A stretch of DNA of 64,000 nucleotides, taken from Eutreptiella sp. 'Long Island Sound 2002'. Lineage: Eukaryota > Euglenozoa > Euglenophyceae > Eutreptiales > Eutreptiaceae. This document shows, piece after piece, positions 23,101 to 36,760 of this stretch. Where the stretch lies: the NCBI GenBank assembly GCA_964036045.1, contig OZ038381.1, forward strand, positions 1,808,928 to 1,872,927, in the 5' to 3' direction. The notes under the pieces are model-generated. The model ran no database searches, was not told the origin of the DNA, and worked only from the letters and a program-made list of their open reading frames with translations. Made by a program: the position numbers and the translations under genes. The stretch's first letter is position 1. Every line of letters starts with the position of its first letter.

Positions 23101-26000
23101 GGGGAGGATGCGGGGAGGACCGGGGAGGATGCGGGGAGGACCGGGGAGGATGCGGGGAGGATCGGGGAGGATGCGGGGAGGATCGGGGAGGATGCAGGGA
23201 GGATCTGGGAGGATGCGGGGAGGACCCGGGAGGATGCGGGGAGGACCGGGGAGGATGCGGGGAGGATGCGGGGAGGATGCCGGGAGGATCAGGGAGGATG
23301 CGGAGAGGACCGGGCAGGATGCGAAGAGGACGTGGGAGGATGCGGGGAGGACCGGAGAGAATGCGGGGAGGATCGGGGAAGATGCGGCGAGGCTCGGGGA
23401 GGATGCGGGGAGGATGCGGGGAGGATGCGGGGAGGATGAGGGGAGGATGCGGGGAGGATGCGAGGAGGATGCGGGGAGGATCAGGGGGGATGCGGGGAGG
23501 ATGCGGGGAGGATGCGGGGAGGATACGGGGAGGATGCGGGGAGGATCGGGGAGGATGCGGAGAGGACCAGGGAGGATGCGGGGAGAACCGGGGAGGATGC
23601 GGGAAGGACCGCGGAGGATGCGAGGAGGATCGGGGAGGATGCCAGGAGGACCGCGGAGGATGCGGGGAGGATCGAAGAGAATGCGGGGAGGATTGGAGAG
23701 CATGCAGGGATGATCAGGGAGGATGCGGGGAGGATGCGGGGAGGATGAGGGGAGGACCGGGGAGGATGCAGGAAGGATCGGAGAGGATGCGGGGAGGACC
23801 GGGGATGATGCGGGGAAGACCGGGGAGGATGCGGGGAGGATCCGAGAGGATGCGGGGAGGATGCGGGGAGGATCGGGGAGGATGCGGGAAGCATCCGGGT
23901 GGATGCGGGGAGGACCAGGGAGGATGCGGGGAGCCCCGGGGAGGATGCGGGGACGATCGGAGAGGATGCGGGGAGGACCGGGGAGGATGCGGGGAGGACC
24001 GGGGAGGATGCGGGGAGGACGGGGGAGGATGCGGGGAGGATCGGGGAGGATGCGGGGAGGATCGGAGAGGAGGCGGGGAGGACCGGGGAGGATGCGGGGA
24101 GGATCGGGGAGGATGCAGGGAGGATGCGGGGAGGATCGGGGAGGATGCGGGGAGGACCGGGGAGGATGCAGGGAGGATGCGGGGAGGACCGGGGAGGACG
24201 CGGGGAGGACCGGGGAGGATGCGGGGAGGACCGGGGAGGATGCGGGGAGGATCGGGGAGGACCGGGGAGGATGCGGGGAGGACCGGGGAGGATGCGGGGA
24301 GGACCGGGCAGGATGCGGGGTGGACCGGGGAGGATGCAGGGACGATCGGGGAGGATGCGGGGAGGATCGGGGAGGACCGGGGAGGATGCGGGGAGGATCG
24401 GAGAGGATGCGGGGAGGATCGGGGAGGATGCGGGGAGGATCGGGGAGGATGCGGTGAGGAGCGGGGAGGATGCGGGGAGGAGCGGGGAGGATGCGGGGAG
24501 GACCAAGGAGGATGCGGGGAGGATCGGGGAGGATGCGGGGAGGACCGGGGAGGATGCGGGGAGGACCGGGGAGGAGGCGGGGAGGACCGGGGAGGATGCG
24601 GGGAGGATCGGGGAGGATGCAGGGAGGATGCGGGGAGGATCGGGGAGGATACGGGGAGGATGCGGGGAGGACGCGGGGAGGATCGGGGAGGATGCGGGGA
24701 GGATCGGGGAGGATGCGGTGAGGACCGGGGAGGATGCGGGGAGGACCGGGGAGGATGCGGGGAGGACCGGGGAGGATGCGGGGAGGATCGGGGAGGATGC
24801 GGGGAGGATCGGGGAGGATGCAGGGAGGATCTGGGAGGATGCGGGGAGGACCCGGGAGGATGCGGGGAGGACCGGGGAGGATGCGGGGAGGATGCGGGGA
24901 GGATGCCGGGAGGATCAGGGAGGATGCGGAGAGGACCGGGCAGGATGCGAAGAGGACGTGGGAGGATGCGGGGAGGACCGGAGAGAATGCGGGGAGGATC
25001 GGGGAAGATGCGGCGAGGCTCGGGGAGGATGCGGGGAGGATGCGGGGAGGATGCGGGGAGGATGAGGGGAGGATGCGGGGAGGATGCGAGGAGGATGCGG
25101 GGAGGATCAGGGGGGATGCGGGGAGGATGCGGGGAGGATGCGGGGAGGATACGGGGAGGATGCGGGGAGGATCGGGGAGGATGCGGAGAGGACCAGGGAG
25201 GATGCGGGGAGAACCGGGGAGGATGCGGGAAGGACCGCGGAGGATGCGAGGAGGATCGGGGAGGATGCCAGGAGGACCGCGGAGGATGCGGGGAGGATCG
25301 AAGAGAATGCGGGGAGGATTGGAGAGCATGCAGGGATGATCAGGGAGGATGCGGGGAGGATGCGGGGAGGATGAGGGGAGGACCGGGGAGGATGCAGGAA
25401 GGATCGGAGAGGATGCGGGGAGGACCGGGGATGATGCGGGGAGGATCGGGGAGGATGCGGGCAGGATCGGGGAGGATGCGGGGAAGACCGGGGAGGATGC
25501 GGGGAGGATCCGAGAGGATGCGGGGAGGATGCGGGGAGGATCGGGGAGGATGCGGGAAGCATCCGGGTGGATGCGGGGAGGACCAGGGAGGATGCGGGGA
25601 GCCCCGGGGAGGATGCGGGGAGGATCGGAGAGGATGCGGGGAGGACCGGGGAGGATGCGGGGAGGACCGGGGAGGATGCGGGGAGGACGGGGGAGGATGC
25701 GGGGAGGATCGGGGAGGATGCGGGGAGGATCGGAGAGGAGGCGGGGAGGACCGGGGAGGATGCGGGGAGGATCGGGGAGGATGCAGGGAGGATGCGGGGA
25801 GGATCGGGGAGGATGCGGGGAGGGCCGGGGAGGATGCAGGGAGGATGCGGGGAGGACCGGGGAGGACGCGGGGAGGACCGGGGAGGATGCGGGGATGACC
25901 AGGGAGGATGCGGGGAGGATCGGGGAGGACCGGGGAGGATGCGGGGAGGACCGGGGAGGATGCGGGGAGGACCGGGCAGGATGCGGGGTGGACCGGGGAG
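20101..26000 (+). repeat. Four-copy higher-order repeat, 1,267/1,426/1,626 bp
   Basis: The rare string GAGCATGCAGGGATGATC stands at 21,005, 22,272, 23,698 and 25,324, giving spacings of 1,267, 1,426 and 1,626 bp. The roughly 600 bp preceding each anchor are nearly identical in all four copies. They carry the same unusual units in the same order: GGACGTGGGAGG, GGCGAGGCTCGG, GATGAGGGGAGG, CAGGGGGGATG, GCCAGGAGGACCGCGG. The variable part lies between the anchors. A second anchor, GGGAAGCATCCGGGTGG, follows each GAGCATGC anchor by about 190-230 bp. This is a young, locally amplified domain whose copies differ mostly by blocks of whole units. Confidence 0.9.
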
Positions 26001-26750
26001 GATGCAGGGACGATCGGGGAGGATGCGGGGAGGATCGGGGAGGACCGGGGAGGATGCGGGGAGGATCGGAGAGGATGCGGGGAGGATCGGGGAGGATGCG
26101 GGGAGGATCGGGGAGGATGCGGTGAGGAGCGGGGAGGATGCGGGGAGGAGCGGGGAGGATGCGGGGAGGACCAAGGAGGATGCGGGGAGGATCGGGGAGG
26201 ATGCGGGGAGGATCGGGGAGGATGCGGGGAGGATCTGGGAGGATGCGGGGAGGACCCGGGAGGATGCGGGGAGGACCGGGGAGGATGCGGGGAGGATGCG
26301 GGGAGGATGCCGGGAGGATCAGGGAGGATGCGGAGAGGACCGGGGAGGATGCGAAGAGGACGTGGGAGGATGCGGGGAGGACTGGGGAGAATGCGGGGAG
26401 GATCGGGGAGGATGCAAGAGGCTCGGGGGGGATGCGGGGAGGATGCGGGGAGGATCGGGGAGGATGCGGGGAGGATCGGGGAGGATGCGGGGAGGATCTG
26501 GGAGGATGCGGGGAGGACCCGGGAGGATGCGGGGAGGACTGGGGAGGATGCAGGGAGGATGCGGGGAGGATGCCGGGAGGATCGGGGAGGATGCGGAGAG
26601 GACCGGGGAGGATGCGAAGAGGACGTGGGAGGATGCGGGGAGGACCGGGGAGAATGCGGGGAGGATCGGGGAGGATGCGGGGAGGCTCGGGGAGGATGCG
26701 GGGAGGATGCGGGGAGGATGCGGGGAGGATGAGGGGAGGATGCGGGGAGG

Positions 26751-29700
26751 ATGCGGGGAGGATGCGGGGAGGATCGGAGAGGATGCGGGGAGAATGCGGG
26801 GAGGACCGGGGAGGATGCGGGGAGGATCGAGGAGGACCGGGGAGAATGCGCGGAGGACCGGGGAGGATGCGGGGAGGACTGGGGAGGATGCGGGGAGGAT
26901 CGAGGAGGATGCTGGGAGCACCGGGGAGGATGCAGGAAGGATCGGGGAGGATGCGGGGAGGACCGGGGATGATGCTGGGAGGACCGGGGAGGATGCGGGC
27001 AGGATCGGGGAGGATGCGGGGAAGACCGGGGAGGATGCAAGGAGGATCCGAGAGGATGCGGGGAGGATGCGGGGAGGATCGGGGAGGATGCGGGAAGCAT
27101 CCGGGTGGATGCGGGGAGGACCAGAGAGGATGCGGGGAGGACCGGGGAGGATGCGGGGAGGATCAGAGAGGATGCGAGGAGGACCGGGGAGGATGCGGGG
27201 AGGACCGGGGAGGATGCGGGGAGGACGGGGGAGGATGCGGGGAGGATCGGGGAGGATGCGGGGAGGATCGGAGAGGAGGCGGGGAGGACCGGGGAGGATG
27301 CGGGGAGGATCGGGGAGGATGCAGGGAGGATGCGGGGAGGATGCGGGGAGGATGCGGGGAGGACCGGGGAGGATGCAGGGAGGATGCGGGGAGGACCGGG
27401 GAGGATGCGGGGAGGACCGGGGAGGATGCGGGGAGGATCGGGGAGGAAGCAAGAGGATCGGGGAGGACCGGGGAGGATGCGGGGAGGACCGGGGAGGATG
27501 CGGTCAGGACCGGGCAGGATGCGGGGAGGATCGGGGAGGACCGGGGAGGATGCGAGGAGGATCGGGGAGAATGCGGGGAGGATCGGGGAGGATGCGGGGA
27601 GGGTGCGGGGGGGACGGGGAGGATGCGGGGAGGATGCGAAGAGGATGCGGGGAGGACCGCGGAGGATGCGGGGAGGACCGGGGAGGATGTGGGGAGGATC
27701 GGGGAGGATGCAGGGAGGATCGGGGAGGATGCAGGGAGGATCGGGGAGGACCGCAGAGGATGCGGGGAGCACCGGGGAGGATGCGGGGAGGACGGGGGAG
27801 GATGCGGGGAGGACCGGGGAGGATGCGGGGAGGATCGGGGAGGATGCAGGGAGGATCGGGGAGGATGCAGGGAGGATCGGGGAGGACCGGGGAGGATGCG
27901 GGGAGGACCGGGGAGGATGCGGGGAGGACGGGGGAGGATGCGGGGAGGACCGGGGAGGATGCGGGGAGGATCGGGGAGGATGCAGGGAGGATCGGGGAGG
28001 ACCGGGGAGAATGCGGGGAGGATCGAGGAGGATGCGGGTAGGATGCGAGGAGGATACAGGGAGGATGCGGGGAGGACGCGGGGAGGATGCGGGGAGGATC
28101 GGGGAGGATGCGGGAGGACCAGGGAGCATGCGGGGAGGATCGGCGAGAATGCAGGGAGGATCGGGGAGGATGCAGGGAGGATCGGGGAGGACCGGGGAGG
28201 ATGCGGGGAGGACCGGGGAGGATGCGGGGAGGACGGGGGAGGATGCGGGGAGGACCGGGGAGGATGCGGGGAGGATCGGGGAGGATGCAGGGAGGATCGG
28301 GGAGGATGCAGGGAGGATCGGGGAGGACCGGGGAGGATGCGGGGAGGACCGGGGAGGATGCGGGGAGGACGGGGGAGGATGCGGGGAGGACCGGGGAGGA
28401 TGCGGGGAGGATCGGGGAGGATGCAGGGAGGATCGGGGAGGTCCGGGGAGGATGCGGGGAGGACGCGGGGAGGATGCGGGGAGGATCGCGGAGGATGCGG
28501 GAGGACCGGGGAGCATGCGGGGAGGATCGGCGAGAATGCAGGGAGGATCGGGGAGGATGCAGGGAGGATCGGGGAGGACCGGGGAGGATGCGGGGAGGAC
28601 CAGGGAGGATGCGGGGAGGACGGGGGAGGATGCGGGGAGGACCGGGGAGGATGCGGGGAGGATCGGGGAGGATGCAGGGAGGATCGGGGAGGACCGGGGA
28701 GGATGCGGGGAGGACCGGGGAGGATGCGGGGTGGACCGGGGAGGATGCAGGGACGATCGGGGAGGATGCGGGGAGGATCGGGGAGGACCGGGGAGGATGC
28801 GGGGAGGATCGGAGAGGATGCGGGGGGGAACCAGGGAGGATGCGGGGAGGATCGGGGAGGATGCGGTGAGGACCGGGGAGGATGCGGGGAGGACCGGGGA
28901 GGATGCGGGGAGGACCGGGGAGGATGCGGGGAGGATCGGGGAGGATGCGGGGAGGATCGGGGAGGATGCGGGGAGGATCTGGGAGGATGCGGGGAGGACC
29001 CGGGAGGATGCGGGGAGGACTGGGGAGGATGCAGGGAGGACGCGGGGAGGATGCCGGGGGGATCGGGGAGGATGCGGAGAGGACCGGGGAGGATGCGAAG
29101 AGGACGTGGGAGGATGCGGGGAGGACCGGGGAGGATGCAGGGACGATCGGGGAGGATGCGGGGAGGATCGGGGAGGACCGGGGAGGATGCGGGGAGGATC
29201 GGAGAGGATGCGGGGGGGAACCAGGGAGGATGCGGGGAGGATCGGGTAGGATGCGGTGAGGACCGGGGAGGATGCGGGGAGGACCGGGGAGGATGCGGGG
29301 AGGACCGGGGAGGATGCGGGGAGGATCGGGGAGGATGCGGGGAGGATCGGGGAGGATGCGGGGAGGATCTGGGAGGATGCGGGGAGGACCCGGGAGGATG
29401 CGGGGAGGACTGGGGAGGATGCAGGGAGGATGCGGGGAGGATGCCGGGAGGATCGGGGAGGATGCGGAGAGGACCGGGGAGGATGCGAAGAGGACGTGGG
29501 AGGATGCGGGGAGGACCGGCAAGAGGGCGGGGAGGATCGGGGAGGATGCGGGGAGGCTCGGGGAGGATGCGGGGAGGATGCGGGGAGGATGCGGGGAGGA
29601 TGAGGGGAGGATGCGGGGAGGATGCGGGGAGGATGCGGGGAGGATCGGGGAGGATGCGGGGAGAATGCGGGGAGGACCGGGGAGGATGCAGGGAGGATCG

Positions 29701-30450
29701 AGGAGGACCGGGGAGAATGCGGGGGGGACCGGGGAGGATGCGGGGAGGACTGGGGAGGATGCGGGGAGGATCGAGGAGGATGCTGGGAGGACCGGGGAGG
29801 ATGCAGGAAGGATCGGGGAGGATGCGGGGAGGACCGGGGATGATGCGGGGAGGGCCGGGGAGGATGCGGGCAGGATCGGGGAGGATGCGGGGAAGACCGG
29901 GGAGGATGCGGGGAGGATCCGAGAGGATGCGGGGAGGATGCGGGGAGGATCGGGGAGGATGCAGGAAGCATCCGCGTGGATGCGGGGAGGACCAGAGAGG
30001 ATGCGGGGAGGACCGGGGAGGATGCAGGGAGGATCGGAGAGGATGCGAGGAGGTCCGGGGAGGATGCGGGGAGGACCGGGGAGGATGCGGGGAGGACGGG
30101 GGAGGATGCGGGGAGGATCGGGGAGGATGCGGGGAGGATCGGAGAGGAGGCGGGGAGGACCGGGGAGGATGCGGGGAGGATCGGGGAGGATGCAGGGAGG
30201 ATGCGGGGAGGATGCGGGGAGGATGCGGGGAGGACCGGGGAGGATGCAGGGAGGATGCGGGGAGGACCGGGGAGGATGCGGGGAGGACCGGGGAGGATGC
30301 GGGGAGGATCGGGGAGGAAGCAGGGAGGATCGGGGAGGACCGGGGAGGATGCGGGGAGGATCGGGGAGGATGCGGTCAGGACCGCGGAGGATGCGGGGAG
30401 GATCGGGGAGGACCGGGGAGGATGCGGGGAGGATCGGGGAGCATGCGGGG
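26751..30450 (+). repeat. Higher-order block repeated at 2,871 bp
   Basis: Sequence near 26,751-27,480 recurs near 29,622-30,350 with a spacing of 2,871 bp. The same ordered rarities appear in both: GGGGAGAATGC, GATGCTGGGAG, GATGCAGGAAGG, then GGAAGCATCC and GATCGGAGAGGAGGCGG. Between them, 27,700-28,720 is dominated by closely spaced GGGGAGGACGGGGGAGG variants and GCAGGGAGGATC doublets. A shorter block starting at 28,882 recurs at 29,272, 390 bp later. Confidence 0.7.
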
Positions 30451-33284
30451 AGGATCGGGGAGGATGCGGGGAGGGTGCGGGGAGGACCGGGCAGGATGCG
30501 GGGAGGATCGGGGAGGACCGCGGAGGATGCGGGGAGGACCGGGGAGGATGTGGGGAGGATCGGGGAGGATGCAGGGAGGATCGGGGAGGATGCGGGGAGG
30601 ACCGGGGAGAATGCGGGGAGGATCGAGGAGGATGCGGGTAGGATGCGGGGAGGATACAGGGAGGATGCGGGGAGGACGCGGGGAGGATGCGGGGAGGATC
30701 GGGGAGGATGCGGGAGGACCGGGGAGCATGCGGGGAGGATCGGCGAGAATGCACGGAGGATCGGGGAGGATGCAGGGAGGACCGGGGAAGATGCGGGGAG
30801 GATGCGGGGATGATGCGGGGAGGACGCGGGGAGGATGCGGAGAGGATCGGGGAGGATGCACGGAGGACCGGGGAGGATGTGGGGAGGATCGGGGAGGATT
30901 CGGGGAGCATGCAGGGAGGACGCGGGGAGGATGCTGGGAGGATCGGGGAGGATGCGGGGAGGATTGGGGAGGATGCGGGGAGGACCGGGGAGGATGCGGG
31001 GAGGATCGGGGAGGATGCGGGGAGGACCGGGGAGGATGCGGGAGGATCGGGGAGGATGCGGGGAGGACCGGAGAGGATGCGGGGAGGACCGGGGAGGATG
31101 CGGGGAGGACCGGGGAGAATGCGGGGAGGACTGGGGAGGATGCGGGGAGGATCGAGGAGGACCGGGGAGAATACGGGGAGGACCGGGGAGGATGCGGGGA
31201 GGACCGGGGAGGATGCGGGGAGGATCGAGGAGGATGCGGGGAGGACCGGGGAGGATGCAGGAAGGATCGGGGAGGATGCGGGGAGCATCGGGGAGAATGC
31301 GGGGAGGACCGGGGAGGATGCGGGGAGGACCGGGGAGGATGCGGGGACGGGGAGGATCCAAGAGGATGCGGGGAGGACCGGGGAGGATGCAGGAAGGATC
31401 GGGGAGGATGCGGGGAGGACCGGGGAGGATGCGGGGAGGACCGAGGAGGATGCGGGCAGGATCGGGGAGGATGCGGGGAGGGCCGGGGAGGATGCGGGGA
31501 GCATCGGGGAGGATGCGGGGAGGATCAGGGAGGATGCGGGGAGGACCGGGGAGGATGCGGGGAGGACCGGGGAGGATGTGGGGAGGACCGGGGAGGATGC
31601 GGGGAGGACCGGGGAGGATGCGGGGAGGATCGGGGAGGATGCGGGCAGGATCTGGGAGGATGCGGGGAGGACCGGGGAGTATGCGGGGAGGATCGGGGAG
31701 GATGCAGGGAGTATCGGGGAGGATGCGGGGAGGACCGGGGAGGATGCGGGGAGGATCGGGGAGGATGCGGGTAGGATGCGAAGAGGATGCAGGGAGGATG
31801 CGGGGAGGACGCGGGGAGGATGCAGGGAGGATCGGGGAGGATGCGGGAGGACCGGGGAGCATGCGGGGAGGATCGGCGAGGATGCACGGAGGATCGGGGA
31901 GGATGCAGGGAGGATGCTGGGAGGATCGGGGAGGATGCGGGGAGGATCGGGGAGGATGCGGGGAGGACTGGGGAAGATGCAGGGAGGATGAGGGGATGAT
32001 GCGGGGAGGACGCGGGGAGGATGCGGGGAGGATCGGGGAGGATGCGGGGAGGATCGGGGAGGATGCAGGGAGGACCGGGGATGATGCGGGGAGGATCGGG
32101 GAGGATGCAGGGAGGACCGGGGAGGATGCGGGGAGGATCGGGGAGGATGCGGGGAGGATGCGGGGAGGACGCGGGGAGGATGCGGGGAGGATCGGGGAGG
32201 ATGTGGGGAGGATCGGGGAGGATGCAGGGAGGACCGGGGAGGATGCGGGGAGGATCGCAGAGGATGCGGGGAGGACCGGGGAGTATGTGGGGAGGATCGG
32301 GGAGGATGCGGGGAGGACCGGAGAGGATGCGGGGAGGACCGGGGAGGATGCGGGGAGGACCGGGGAGAATGCGGGGAGGACCGGGGAGGATGCGGGGAGG
32401 ATCGAGGAGGACCGGGGAGAATGCGGGGAGGACTGGGGAGGATGCGGGGGGGACCGGGGAGGATGCGGGGAGGATCGGGGAGAATGCGGGGAGGACCGGG
32501 GAGGATGCGGGGAGGATCGAGGAGGACCGGGGAGAATCCGGGGAAGACCGGGGAGGATGCGGGGAGGACCGGGGAGGATGCGGGGAGGATCGATGAGGAT
32601 GCGGGGAGGACCGGGGAGAATGCAGGAAGGATCGGGGAGGATGCGGGGAGGACCAGGGAGGAAGCGGGGAGGACCGGGGAGGATGCGGGCAGGATCGGAG
32701 AGGATGCGGGGAGGACCGGGGAGGATGCGGGGAGGATCCGAGAGGATGCAGGGAGGACCGGGGAGGATGCGGGGAGGATCGGGGAGGATGCGGGGAGGAT
32801 CATGGAGGATGCGGGGAGGACCGGGGAGGATGCGGGGACGACCAGGGAGGATGCAGGGAGGACCGGGGAGGATGCGGGGAGGATCGGGGAGGATGCGGGG
32901 AGGATCTGGGAGGATGCGGGGAGGACCGGGGAGTATGCGCGGAGGATCGCGGAGGATGCGGGGAGGACCGGAGAGGATGCGGGGAGGACCGGGGAGGATG
33001 CGGGGTGGACCAGGGAGGATGCAGGGAGGATCGGGGAGGATGCGGGGAGGATCGGGGAGGACCGGGGAGGATGCAGGGAGGATCGGAGAGGATGCGGGGA
33101 GGATCGGGGAGGATGCGGGGAGGATCTGGGAGGATGCGGTGAGGACCGGGGAGGATGCGGGGAGGACCGGGGAGGATGCGGGGAGGACCGGGGAGGATGC
33201 GGGGAGGACCGGGGAGGATGCGGGGAGGATCGGGGAGGATGCGGGGAGGACCAGGGAGGATGCGGGGAGGACCAAGGAGGATGC

Positions 33285-33900
33285 GGGGAGGATACGGGGA
33301 GGATGCCGGGAGGATTAGGGAGGATGCGGAGACGACCGAGGAGGATGCGAAGAGGACGTGGGAGGATGCGGGGAGGACCGGGGAGAATGCGGGGAGGATC
33401 GGGGAGGATGCAGGGAGGCTCGGGGAAGATGCGGGGAGGATCCGGGGAGGATGCGGGGAGGACCGGGGAGAATGCGGGGAGGACCAGGGAGGATGCGGGG
33501 AGGACCGGGGAGGATGCGGGGTGGACCAGGGAGGATGCAGGGAGGATCGGGGAGGATGCGGGGAGGATCGGGGAGGACCGGGGAGGATGCGGGGAGGATT
33601 GGAGAGGATGCGGGGAAGATCGGGGAGGATGCGGGGAGGATCTGGGAGGATGCGGTGAGGACCGGGGAGGATGCGGGGAGGACCGGGGAGGATGCGGGGA
33701 GGACCGGGGAGGATGCGGGGAGGATCGGGGAGGATGCGGGGAGGATCTGGGAGGATGCGGGGAGGACCAGGGAGGATGCGGGGAGGATCGGGGAGGATGC
33801 GGGGAGGATACGGGGAGGATGCCGGGAGGATTGGGGAGGATGCGGAGACGACCGGGGAGGATGCGAAGAGGACGAGGGAGGATGCGGGGAGGACCGGGGA
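33285..33900 (+). repeat. Local duplication, 516-bp spacing
   Basis: The ordered string GATACGGGG, GATGCCGGGAGGATT, GGAGACGACCG, GATGCGAAGAGGACG occurs near 33,285 and again near 33,800, with GACGACC at 33,331 and 33,847. The intervening units differ in order. This lies in the part of the window (32-41 kb) where higher-order structure is weakest. Other short duplications there have spacings of about 287 bp (34,994/35,281) and 284 bp (37,671/37,955). Confidence 0.6.
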
Positions 33901-36247
33901 GAATGCGGGGAGGATCCGGGAGGATGCGGGGAGGCTCGGGGAGGATGCGGGGAGGATGCGGGGAGGATGCGGGGAGGATCGGGGAGGATGCGGGGAGGAT
34001 GCCGGGAGGATGCGGGGAGGATACGCTGAGGTTGCGGGGAGGATGCGGGGAGGATACGGGGAGGATTCGGGGAGGATGCGGGGAGAACCGGGGAGGATGC
34101 GGGAAGGGCCGCGGAGAATGCGGGGAGGATCGGGGAGGATGCCAGGAGGACCGCGGAGGATGCGGGGAGGACCGGGGACAATGCGGGGAGGATCCGAGAG
34201 GATGCGGGGAGGATGCGGGGAGGATCGGGGAGGATGCGGGGAGGATCCGGGTGGATGCAGGGAGGACCAGGGAGGATGCGGGGAGGACCGGGGAGGATGC
34301 AGGGAGGATCGGAGAGGATGCGGGGAGGAGCGGCAAGGATGCGGGGAGGACCGGGGAGGATGCGGGGAGGACCGGGGAGGATGCGGGGAGGATCGGGGAG
34401 GATGCGGGGAGGATCGGAGAGGAGGCGGGGAGGACCGGGGAGGATGCAAGGAGGATCGGGGAGGATGCAGGGAGGATGCGGCGAGGCTCGGGGAGGATGC
34501 GGGGAGGACCGGGGAGGATGCAGGGAGGATGCGGGGAGAACCGGGGAGGATGCGGGGACGACCGGGGAGGATGCAGGGAGGACCGGGGAGGATGCGGGGA
34601 GGATCGGGGAGGATGCAGGGAGGATCGGAGAGGATGCGGGGAGGACCGGGGAGGATGCGGGGAGGACCGGGGAGGATGCGGGGAGGACCGGGGAGGATGC
34701 GGGGTGGACCGGGGAGGATGCGGAGAGGACCGGGGAGGATGCGAAGAGGACGTGGGAGGATGCGGGGAGCACCGGGGAGAATGCGGGGAGGATCGGGGAG
34801 GATGCGGGGGGGATCGGGGAGGATGCGGGGAGGATCGGGGAGGACCGGGGAGGATGCGGGGAGGATCGGAGAGGATGCGGGGAGGATCGGGGAGGATGCG
34901 GGGAGGATCTGGGAGGATGCGGTGAGGACCGGGGAGGATGCGGGGAGGACCGGGGAGGATGCGGGGAGGACCGGGGAGGATGCGGGGAGGATGCCGGGAG
35001 TATGCGGGGAGGATACGGTGAGGATGCGGGCAGGACCAGGGAGGATGCGGGGAGGACCGGGGAAGATGCGGGGAGGATCCGAGAGGATGCGGGGAGGACT
35101 GGGGAGGATGCGGGGAGGATCGGGGAGGATGCGGGGAGGATCAAGGAGGATGCGGGGAGGACCGGGGAGGATGCGGGGGGGATCGGGGAGGATGCGGGGA
35201 GGATCTGGGAGGATGAGGGGAGGATGCGGGGAGGATGCGGGGAGGATGCGGGGAGGATCGGGGAGGATGCGGGGAGGATGCCGGGAGTATGCGGGGAGGA
35301 TACGGTGAGGATGCGGGCAGGACCGGGGAGGATGCGGGGAGGACCGGGGAAGATGCGGGGAGGATCCGAGAGGATGCGGGGAGGACTGGGGAGGATGCGG
35401 GGAGGATCGGGGAGGATGCGGGGAGGATCAGGGAGGATGCGGGGAGGACCGGGGAGGATGCGGGGAGGACCGGGGAGGATGTGGGGAGGACCGGGCAGGA
35501 TGCGGGGAGGACCGGGGAGGATGCGGGGAGGATCGGGGAGGATGCGGGGAGGATCTGGGAGGATGCGGGGAGGACCGGGGAGTATACGGGGAGGATCGGG
35601 GAGGATGCGGGGGGGATCGGGGAGGATGCGGGGAGGACCGGGGAGGATGCGGGGAGGACCGGGGAGGATGCGCCGAGGACCAGGGAGGATGCGGGGTGGA
35701 CCGGGGAGGATGCAGGGAGGATCGGGGAGGATGCGGGGAGGATCGGGGAGGACCGGGGAGGATGCGGGGAGGATCGGAGAGGATGCGGGGAGGATCGGGG
35801 AGGATGCGGGGAGGATCTGGGAGGATGCGGTGAGGACCGGGGAGGATGCGGGGAGGACCGAGGAGGATGCGGGGAGGACCGGGGAGGATGCGGGGAGGAT
35901 CAGGGAGGATGCGGGGAGGATCGGGGAGGATGCAGGGAGGATCAGGGAGGATGCGGGGAGGACCCGGGAGGATGCGGGGAGGACCGGGGAGGATGCGGGG
36001 AGGATGCGGGGAGGATCGGGAAGGATGCGGGGAGGATGCGGGGAGGATCGGGAAGGATGCGGGAAGGATGCCGGGAGGATGCGGGGGGGATACGGTGAGG
36101 ATGCGGGGAGGATGCGGGGAGCATCGGAGAGCATGCAGGGAGGATCCGGGAGGATGCGGGGAGGACCGGGGAGGATGCGGGGAGGACCGGGGAGGATGCG
36201 GGGAGGACCGGGGAGTATGCGGGGAGGATCGGGGAGGATGCGGGGAG

Positions 36248-36760
36248 GATAGGATAGGAGGCGGGGAGGACCGGGGAGGATGCGGGGAGGACCGGGGAGG
36301 ATGCGGGGAGGACCGGGGAGGATGCGGGGTGGACCGGGGAGGATGCAGGGAGGATCGGAGCGGAGGCGGGGAGGATCGGGGAGGACCGGGGAGGATGCGG
36401 GGAGGATCGGAGAGGATGCAGGGAGGATCGGGGAGGATGCGGGGAGGATCTTGGAGGAGGCGGTGAGGACCGGGGAGGATGCGGGGAGGACCGAGAAGGA
36501 TGCGGGGAGGACCGGGGAGGATGCGGGGAGGATCGGGGAGGATGCGGGGAGGATGCGGGGAGGATGCGGGGAGGCTGCGGGGAGGATGCGGGGAGGATGC
36601 GGGGAGGATCGGGAAGGATGCGGGGAGGATGCCGTGAGGATGCGGGGAGGATCGGGGAGGATGCGGGGAGGATCTGGGAGGATGCGGGGAGGACCGGGGA
36701 GTATGCGGGGAGGATCGGGGAGGATGCGGGGAGGATAGGATAGGAGGCGGGGAGGACCGG
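36248..36760 (+). repeat. Local duplication, 486-bp spacing
   Basis: The distinctive GATAGGATAGGAGGCGG, an unusual deletion-like fusion of units, occurs at 36,248 and 36,734. Each copy is followed by several GGGGAGGACC units and a GCGGGGTGGACC. The pair marks a duplication of about 0.49 kb. A spacing of 486 bp also separates two markers at 43,632 and 44,118. Confidence 0.65.

Noticed and set aside
26138-31774. 1,878-codon plus-strand open frame of Arg/Gly/Glu/Asp-rich heptads, and similar long frames throughout
   Set aside because: The 21-bp unit has no stop in any frame, so long open frames are expected by construction. The frame switches heptad type at each extra 11-mer, overlapping frames of similar length exist on both strands, and there is no splice, promoter or domain evidence.
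25340-34336. 2,998-codon minus-strand open frame of Pro/Ser/Leu repeats resembling a mucin or proline-rich protein
   Set aside because: It is the reverse complement of the stop-free satellite. Its length reflects a lack of stop-generating mutations on that strand, and overlapping minus-strand frames read equally well.
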